Assembly: GCA_018715855.1 (NCBI GenBank) | Contig: DVKW01000060.1 | Span: forward strand, 1 to 6,485 | Source of the DNA: Candidatus Galligastranaerophilus intestinigallinarum | Lineage (GTDB): Bacteria > Cyanobacteriota > Vampirovibrionia > Gastranaerophilales > Gastranaerophilaceae | Length of the DNA stretch: 6,485 nucleotides | Reading direction: 5' to 3' | Part shown: positions 5,088 through 6,485 of the stretch, in pieces | Numbering within the stretch: position 1 is the stretch's first letter | Layout: every line of letters begins with the position of its first letter | The notes under the pieces: generated by a model | What the model was told of the DNA's origin: nothing | Databases searched by the model: none | The model's input: only the letters and a program-made list of their open reading frames with translations | Program-made: the position numbers and the translations under genes

Positions 5088-6485
5088 CTATACAAGACTT
5101 GTGTTTTCGTCTATATTTTTGCCTGAAAGGTCATTGTATATACTTGTAACTGTTGGTATCCAGTTTGAGTTTAGGCCTGTCGGGTCATTTGCGGCGCCAA
5201 CAGGGCAATATTTTGCACCGATTGAACTTATTGTGGTTAAGCCTTGGTTTATATAGCCGTTTGCAAGGTTTTTAACAACTGCTTCAATGCCTTCTTCAAG
5301 GCTTGAGAATTTTTTAACTGTTTGATAGTTTGTGGCTGAATCCATATAGCCACCCGGGTTGTTGCTGTTTACAATTGCATTGCTTGTGCCCCAGCCGGTT
5401 TCAGATGCCATAATAGCGGATGCCAAATATGGGTCTACGCCGTATTTTGCGCAGACTTCTTCAACAAAATCGCCCATTTTTGCAAGAACGCCCTTTCCAA
5501 AGCTTGAGTTTTCAAAAATTTCTGCGAGTTTGCCGCTTGCACCCGTAAATGAATTTTCTTCTTCTTTTTGTTGGTTTTTAAGCTCTGTTATCTTCTCATC
5601 AATTTCTTGAACATCATTTTGCGCAGTTTCAACTTCTTCTTTTAAAGCTTCTGTTCTTTCGGTTTTAACTTCTTCAAATGTTGTTCTTTTTTCTTGATAT
5701 GTTTCTAAAAGCTTTTTCACTGTATCAGAAGCTTTTTCTGATATTTCTTTTTCTATTCTGTCACGGTTTTCAATTAATTCTTCATTAGTTTCATTTAATT
5801 CTTCAAGTGTTTCTTCAAGCCCTTTCTTTTCTTCGTTTAATTTTTCTAATTCATCGTTCGCTTTGTCTATTTCAGCTTGTTTTGCGTCTATTTGCGCTTG
5901 AACATCTGCTTTTTTAGCGTTCAATTCTTCTTCATTGTTTTCTGTTACTTCAACGCTGTTTAAGCTTTCCATTGAAGAATTAAGAGATGATAATTCTGAT
6001 TCTAAATTAGAAATATCATTTTCTTTATCCCAAATTGCTTGTTCGTTTTCACTTAATGATGTTTCTGTTTCTTTTATGCTTTCTTCATTTTCTTCTAATT
6101 TTTCATCATTTTCATCTTGTTCTTCTTTTAGAGCCTTTATTTCAGGATTATTTTCAGCTTCTTTTGCTAAAGCTTCATCATATTCTTCTTTAGCTTTATC
6201 CATATCATCTTTTGCATTTGCTACTTCTTCATCAGATTCATCATAAACAGCATTTAGAGCTTCATTTTTTTCTGTTAAAACAGCTTCTTTTTCTGTTTTT
6301 TGTTTTTCAAGCTCTTCTATTGTTGCATTTATATCTTCTTTTTCTGTTTCACCGGATGTTGATGAAACATTTCCTGTATTGGAACCGGAACCCGAGCTGC
6401 CGCCTGATGAACCATAGCCGCCGCCACCGCCGCCTGAAGAATATCCTCCGCCGCCTCCGCCTGATGAGTAGCTTGGTGTTTGTTG
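5088..6485 (-). CDS. H1: Gly-rich/coiled-coil protein with C-terminal glucosaminidase-like domain, N-terminus outside window
   Basis: The frame is open from base 6485 to the TAG at 5088, giving 465 visible residues; the Met at 6203 lies within the coiled coil and is not the start. Visible residues 6-35 are a Gly/Ser/Tyr-rich linker containing two YSSGGGGGG units. Residues about 50-310 are a highly acidic Glu/Lys coiled coil related to that of H3 (EEYDEAL, NPEIKALKEEQD). Residues 326-465 form a lysozyme-superfamily/glucosaminidase domain nearly matching H2: SAIMASETGWGTS with Glu362 as likely catalytic acid, NNPGGYM, and IGAKYCPVGAANDP. It probably cleaves peptidoglycan glycan strands, with the coiled coil as a spacer or regulatory arm. 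What precedes the Gly-rich linker (a signal peptide, an EF-hand module or another domain) cannot be seen. It is followed by a terminator-like hairpin, so it may be a separate transcript from H2-H4. Confidence 0.88.
   Translation of the reverse strand, partial: QQTPSYSSGGGGGGYSSGGGGGGYGSSGGSSGSGSNTGNVSSTSGETEKEDINATIEELEKQKTEKEAVLTEKNEALNAVYDESDEEVANAKDDMDKAKEEYDEALAKEAENNPEIKALKEEQDENDEKLEENEESIKETETSLSENEQAIWDKENDISNLESELSSLNSSMESLNSVEVTENNEEELNAKKADVQAQIDAKQAEIDKANDELEKLNEEKKGLEETLEELNETNEELIENRDRIEKEISEKASDTVKKLLETYQEKRTTFEEVKTERTEALKEEVETAQNDVQEIDEKITELKNQQKEEENSFTGASGKLAEIFENSSFGKGVLAKMGDFVEEVCAKYGVDPYLASAIMASETGWGTSNAIVNSNNPGGYMDSATNYQTVKKFSSLEEGIEAVVKNLANGYINQGLTTISSIGAKYCPVGAANDPTGLNSNWIPTVTSIYNDLSGKNIDENTSLV
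5182..5256 (-). repeat. Duplicated segment of glucosaminidase-like domain, H1 copy
   Basis: Direct-repeat partner of 4148-4222, in the same orientation about 1 kb away. Such a pair could recombine and delete or fuse the intervening part of H2 and the H1-H2 spacer, producing a hybrid hydrolase. Confidence 0.8.
6381..6470 (-). repeat. Gly/Ser-rich linker repeat in H1
   Basis: Two 27-base units (6444-6470 and 6417-6443) each encode YSSGGGGGG, followed by a decayed third copy starting YGSSGG and running into SSGSGS. The stretch is strikingly GC-rich compared with the AT-rich surroundings because of its GGC/GGA/GGT glycine codons. It probably forms a flexible linker between an unseen N-terminal part and the coiled coil. 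Confidence 0.8.

Noticed and set aside
6201..6203. Met codon at 6203 as the start of H1
   Set aside because: The frame stays open to the window edge with convincing coiled-coil and Gly-rich sequence before it, so this is an internal Met.
4805..6246. Plus-strand open frames at 4805-5086, 5359-5610 and 5935-6246
   Set aside because: They are antisense to H2 and H1, with Ser/Phe-rich translations caused by the acidic coiled coils on the other strand.

Overview
The window is a low-GC bacterial segment in which every supported gene is read from the minus strand, so transcription runs from base 6485 towards base 1. It has two parts. Bases 1-1534 hold a housekeeping pair: peptide deformylase (def), overlapped by methionyl-tRNA formyltransferase (fmt, cut by the window edge very near its natural end). 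Bases 1584-6485 hold four consecutive large genes, each combining a non-catalytic N-terminal region (coiled coil, with or without an EF-hand) with a different or duplicated C-terminal peptidoglycan-hydrolase domain. I recognise no named gene among these four.

In transcription order the four are: H1 (5088 to beyond 6485, N-terminus missing), Gly-rich linker + long coiled coil + glucosaminidase/lysozyme-like domain; H2 (4054-5001), EF-hand + short coiled coil + the same glucosaminidase-like domain; H3 (2586-4049), long coiled coil + CHAP-type cysteine amidase/endopeptidase; H4 (1584-2576), EF-hand + short coiled coil + a second, unrelated lysozyme-like domain. H1 and H3 share one kind of coiled-coil module and H2 and H4 share another, while H1 and H2 share a catalytic domain. 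The locus therefore looks like a mix-and-match set built by duplication and domain shuffling. H2, H3 and H4 have no Sec signal peptide or membrane segment, yet all begin with a related short motif (MS..., then GSFKIE, NSFEIE or GNYEIA), which could be a dedicated export or targeting tag. This is the most interesting feature of the window.

H2-H3-H4 are packed with gaps of 4 and 9 bases and have recognisable Shine-Dalgarno sites, so they are very probably one operon. An 86-base gap with a terminator-like hairpin separates H1 from H2. Downstream of H4, def has a strong candidate promoter whose predicted start coincides with its ATG and no Shine-Dalgarno site, suggesting a leaderless def-fmt transcript; fmt then starts inside the end of def behind a good Shine-Dalgarno site.

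Organism: a low-GC, standard-code bacterium. The Ca2+-motif, coiled-coil hydrolases without signal peptides and the Fmt sequence style make me think of gut Vampirovibrionia/Melainabacteria (Gastranaerophilales), with Bacillota as the alternative. This is an impression and not something the window proves. No RNA genes, insertion sequences, CRISPR arrays or integration sites were seen, and there is no gene-free stretch longer than 86 bases.
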